Shown here one piece after another: positions 60,461 to 64,000 of a stretch of 64,000 bases of DNA (position 1 is the stretch's first letter; every line of letters starts with the position of its first letter). A program made the translations under genes and the position numbers. Under the pieces are notes generated by a model. It made no database searches, was not told where the DNA came from, and worked only from the letters and a program-made list of their open reading frames with translations. Where the stretch lies: the NCBI GenBank assembly GCA_973895155.1, contig OZ316891.1:15934001-15998000 (forward strand). The letters are read 5' to 3'. The DNA comes from Marsupella aquatica (taxonomy: Eukaryota > Marchantiophyta).

Positions 60461-60547
60461 TAGCGCCTGACGCTATCATGTGTCATGAGTTTAATGTGTC
60501 ATATTTCCCAAAATTAATGTGGTGTGTTTGGTCAGCACCTGGCGCTA
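60461..60547. repeat. TAGCGCC palindromes in intron 2, family 2
   Basis: TAGCGCCTGACGCTA (60461-60475) and CAGCACCTGGCGCTA (60533-60547). Confidence 0.85.
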
Positions 60548-61313
60548 ACACTCTTTCTGTGCTTGACACCATTTTGGGTAGGTGGTCAAAAATCTGATGC
60601 CGCCACGGATGACACAAAAATCGATGCAACACTAGAAGTCTCTGAGGCCAACACTGGTGCCAATCCAGACCCCATCACCCCTGTTGAGAAGGGGCAGGTT
60701 ATAGTTCCTGTGGATGCTACAAGCACAAAGAAGAAGAAGAAAAGGACCATCGATGTCTGGGAATCTTCTCGAGATAATGCTTCTGGGGCCGGTATCCAAC
60801 GGGACGTGGGACTTTCAAGATCAAACTCGGAAGACACTGTATGGTTGAATCAAGCTTGGCAGAATTTATTGATAGTGCATTTAGTAAGGAAGAGAAGCCA
60901 GATTGGGTCTCAGACGCTGAGAAGTGGGGTAAGGATTTGATCAAATCAGGGTGTAGAGATAAAGGAATCATTCGAGGTGGGAAGGAACGATCATTTGGGG
61001 TGAATGCGGGTTTCATCTATCTCCCAACTGGTTTGAAACCCACAATTGTTGACCGTCGGGTCCCGAAATGGAATGTCACAGATCACACAGCAGCCGAATC
61101 ATTCTTTTGGGCGATGGACCCTTTCCTTTCCGATGACGGAATGCTCGCTATCTTATACTCGGATGACCACGATCAGATTTCCCAGGTCATTTCTGCATGT
61201 CAGCAATCCAAGAAGTTCATGTGCATCAATACGCACAATGTTTTCATGTCTGTCCCAATGTACAGATCCAAGACAGATGTCCAGGTAAATATTCTCTCTC
61301 AGTATAGCTATAC

Positions 61314-61328
61314 TAGCGCTCGACGCTA
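61314..61328. repeat. TAGCGCC palindrome in intron 3, family 2
   Basis: TAGCGCTCGACGCTA in the 119-bp intron. Confidence 0.85.
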
Positions 61329-62108
61329 CTCTTTATTTCTTAGGAGGTCTTCTCTCATGAGTAAAAGATTTTTGAAATCCAGCTGGTTCGTCAACTTTTG
61401 CAGGTCTTCACTCTTAGACTGGACATATTTTGTCGAGTTTCTTTTAAAGGAAAGGTCCCAAAGGATCCAAGATTCAAGCCATTATCTAGCGCTGAAGATC
61501 CTTCAATCTCGAACCTTATTGGGCTACAATCTTTGAAGGAAGATCATTGTCCTGAACTCCATTTTACTGGGAATTCTCGACTGTCGGTTGGTTTTATGCA
61601 AACTGTCCTTGAACTCTTTACAATATCTAAGGATATTGTAATTGATTGGACCGTCGGCTCAGGTAGTACGTTCATTGCTGGGGATTACTCGGGCCGTTTT
61701 GTCATCGGGTTAGAAAATCGTCGGGAGTTTGTTGAGACCGCTTCGAGGATTTTTTTGGACCTCATTTCTCCAAAACCTTTGGAGACACAACCTCCCCCTC
61801 CTCAAATAACCGGACAAAAAAAGAAAGATAGACTTAGATTTGTCCTCAACTTTGATTCGGACGAAGATGATGGGACGCCAGAAGATGATGTTCCTGAGGA
61901 TGTCAATGACGGCGTGATAGAAGGATCTTCAGTTGCAGAGAGGGGTCGAAACTTGGGGTCCTTTGGAACTTTAACCTTTGACGAAACACGACTGAACAGA
62001 TCCAATCTCAATGTGAAAACCTGTGAAATCCCAACAAAGTCCATTGTTAAGATGCCGACGATCCAACCAGAAAATCATTTAAATCACGACATAACAATGA
62101 ATTTTGGA

Positions 62109-62185
62109 TAGCGCCAGGCGCTAACAAAGAATATCCCCTTAACCGAAAGGTATATGAAAACATTTTTAGCTAGCGCTCGGTGCTA
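62109..62185. repeat. TAGCGCC palindromes in intron 3, inverted copy
   Basis: TAGCGCCAGGCGCTA (62109-62123) and TAGCGCTCGGTGCTA (62171-62185), the counterparts of 21553 and 21491. Confidence 0.9.
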
Positions 62186-62977
62186 ACAAAGGACAGCACA
62201 AAGAGTGAGAGAATTTACCTGGCAATCACTTTGGGCCATGTACATTGGAACTCCCATAACCACGTTCAGGGTTTTCACACACTGAAACTTTTGAGACTCC
62301 TGGCTCGCGGCGATGACCTGCGAGATCTGATCATACTCGCCGGTACGCAAAATGGCCAATATACCATCATCTGCTAGAAAGGGGTCCATTGCGCGAAAGA
62401 ATGAACCAACAATTCTGTGATCTGGGGAATTCCATTTTGGAGACTTCTTCTCTAAAAGGGATGGGCGCAGTCCAGTTGAGAGGTAAACGAATCCAGCATC
62501 AACTCCAAATGATCTTATCTTCCCTCCTCTTATGACTCCTTTCTCCCTTAGACCAAGCAAGACTAGGTCTTTCACCCACTTCTCCACATTTGACACCCAA
62601 GCCGGTTTCTGCTCTTTCGTGAACACACTCTCAAAGAAGTCCATTACGCTGGACTCAACAAAAACATGCCTAGAAGTCTTAGACTTGAACTGTCCAACAT
62701 CTCATTGAACACCAGTAGAAGCGACTAAATCCCGAGAGGAAAATCCATGATCCAAAGATTTCTTTTTCTTTTTCTTCGTGTTGGTGGCATCTGCAGGTCG
62801 CACCATCTTCTCCGTGTTGGGAGGAGTCTGTTCATCAAGGACATCTTGTTCCCCCGTATCAGCTTCAGAGACTCCAGGAGTGATTATCGTCTTTGCATCT
62901 TGTGTTTCTTCTCCATCCAATTTCTGTCCACCTAGAAAAAGAAACAAAAGTTTCCAAGATTACGGTCCACATAACAC

Positions 62978-63127
62978 CAGCGCCGGGCGCTAACCAAACT
63001 GCCCAAAAAATCAACCGATAAATAGACAACTTGATCAGCAGCGCTCATCAAAAGTCACTGACATAATCAAGCTGGTGGAGAGAAAATACAGAATGCCAAT
63101 GGAAAATAACACCAGCGCCGGGCGCTA
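62978..63127. repeat. TAGCGCC palindromes in intron 2, inverted copy
   Basis: CAGCGCCGGGCGCTA at 62978-62992 and 63113-63127. Both are better preserved than their counterparts at 20691 and 20556. Confidence 0.9.
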
Positions 63128-64000
63128 ACCAAACTGCACAAAAATCAAGAAATAAATGGACACCAACATCTGTGGCGCTAAACAAAAAGACACCTAAATA
63201 TCCAAACTAGTGAAGGGAAATACGGAATGCCAATGAAAAATAGAAGAATTTCACGTTTATTCCTGGATCTCGTTGATGGGCTGGTTACTCCAATGTCTAC
63301 TTTTGCTTTCGCCCGGGGTTTTTGACTCCTGTCTACATGCAAAACTTCTGTTTCGCAATGTTTCTGTAGCTCGCTCGCCGAGGCATCTACATCTTCCGAT
63401 AAACCTTGTTTCATTTCAGAGAGAACTTTCCAAGGGACTAAAGACTTTGATAATTTCAGAAATGCATCCTTTTCAGCTTCATCGAAAGGGGTGTCCCACT
63501 TATCTGTGTCAAGATACCATGGATAGTGGGTTATCTCCCACAATGAAATGTCACGTGGTGGAACGTCCCCTTCGGCAGGGTACATTGAGTAAACTTCGCT
63601 AAAAGCATCCCCCTCTAGAACGGACCATTTTTGGAATGCAGGAGGGTAAGCCCAAAAATACTCTGGAGAACTGGTCTCCATCGCCATGTAGAAGCGATAC
63701 AGATATCTCTTGGCTCGCTTCTGGTTGCGAATGGTATAGTCTTCCTTGTCTCCGTACTTGGACTGCCAAATTGTGCTAAAAAACTTTGCCTTCACTGTTT
63801 CACCGTATGTCTTGAAATCATTGGTGATGTTCAAGACCAAAGCTTCAAACGTCTCCACTCCTCCTAGCGTCAGACGATCAGCAGGTAGGATCGACTGGAC
63901 TTGCGAAAGAGATGTCTGTAACATTGAAATTGCAATTCCTTCCACCAAACTCCACATGTGCCATGTATGACACCACTGTTTAACAAGGTCATCATTCACA

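Larger units (their letters stand above)
58246..61914 (+). pseudogene. ParB-like domain / DNA methyltransferase fusion, family 2 (few lesions, 3' end lost)
   Basis: Exons 58246-58997, 59090-60423, 60582-61284 and 61404-61914, all with GT-AG borders. Exon 1: a Ser-rich leader, then the ParB-type domain (SIEKLTDSFRSTGY, YVQPTDS, and near residue 200 FDGNHRLYAW, ending IEIEAAMHTVNQ). Exon 2: a helical ~440-residue region, intact, ending in a basic segment (RSRKPRAKAKA). Exon 3: GFIYLPTG in the place of the DPPY catalytic motif, then MDPFLSDDGMLAIL. Exon 4: SVGFMQTVLELF and the SAM loop DWTVGSGSTFIAGDYSGRF, GLENRREF, then an acidic tail. Lesions: TGA at 58741-58743 (Arg in family 1) and a frameshift near 60840. 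At 61914 the gene is cut by an inverted family 1 segment, so the serine-rich tail is missing. ParB-methyltransferase fusions are known from phages and bacteria; here spliced introns show it is nuclear. Confidence 0.85.
61915..63999 (-). pseudogene. ParB-methyltransferase gene, family 1, inverted partial copy
   Basis: Reverse complement of roughly 19690-21745, about 97% identical. Exons by comparison: 2 (63999-63255, running off the window), 3 (62931-62219) and the start of exon 4 (62020-61915). It begins inside exon 4 at a GTGATAGAAGGATC word and lacks the SAM loop. It is less damaged than 18279-22623: SASELQKHCETE is open where the other has a TAG, KFRPL is kept where the other has TGA, and the frame near KTLNVVMGVPM is correct. 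One TGA remains in exon 3 (after STGVQ). It therefore shows what exons 2 and 3 look like when nearly intact. ParB domain and exon 1 would lie beyond the window end. Confidence 0.85.

Noticed and set aside
61404-62111. Long open frame across the inversion junction as a novel fusion protein
   Set aside because: The part after 61914 is antisense to a methyltransferase exon and intron; the openness is incidental.

Overview
The window reads as a stretch of land-plant nuclear DNA built almost entirely from nested, decayed transposable elements. The plant assignment rests on Ty1/copia and Ty3/gypsy remnants of plant type (including a chromodomain integrase end and a TGGCGCC-type primer-binding site), short telomere-like runs of the CCCTAAA type at 7807 and 40650, and GT-AG introns. 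I recognise no host gene, rRNA, tRNA or CRISPR array. A seed-free plant is possible but not shown by the sequence.

Layout. 1-5940: no recognisable gene. 5941-6247: four 77-bp tandem units, then a degenerate ~70-bp array (6480-6960). 6571-18158: an 11,588-bp segment that recurs almost identically at 39414-51001 (constant offset 32,843). It holds a broken copia element on the minus strand (10577-14896), two inverted copies of a GC-rich ~1.5-kb LTR-like repeat, two small non-autonomous DNA elements, and one end of an unusual DNA transposon. 18159-24389: the other end of such a transposon. 24390-26852: a second, internally deleted copia. 26853-34704: two gypsy elements with odd reading frames upstream of their primer-binding sites. 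35618-38858: a coiled-coil frame, an LTR and a chromovirus integrase tail. 38859-39413: an unassigned island. 49817-63999: two families of the unusual transposon, one inserted in the other, followed by a third partial copy in inverted orientation.

The unusual system. The transposon begins with GGGTATA-type terminal inverted repeats. On one strand it encodes a ~1200-residue Mutator-like (MULE) transposase with a C-terminal SWIM zinc finger. Divergently, on the other strand, it encodes a multi-exon protein that fuses a ParB-like N-terminal domain (FDGNHRLYAW box) to a C-terminal bacterial-type N4/N6 DNA methyltransferase fold (DWTVGSGST SAM-binding loop). A third short frame lies downstream of the methyltransferase in one copy. 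Some thirty copies of a 15-bp palindrome, consensus TAGCGCCWGGCGCTA, lie in the introns, intergenic spacers and subterminal regions of these elements, and I find no complete copy in their exons. By analogy with ParB/parS and with methyltransferase recognition sites, the palindrome may be the target of an element-encoded protein. That link is inference.

All large copies are damaged by nonsense codons (mostly CGA to TGA and CAG to TAG, or TGG to TAG) and single-base frameshifts. None of the transposase or methyltransferase copies here is intact. The third frame at 23084-23555 is open.
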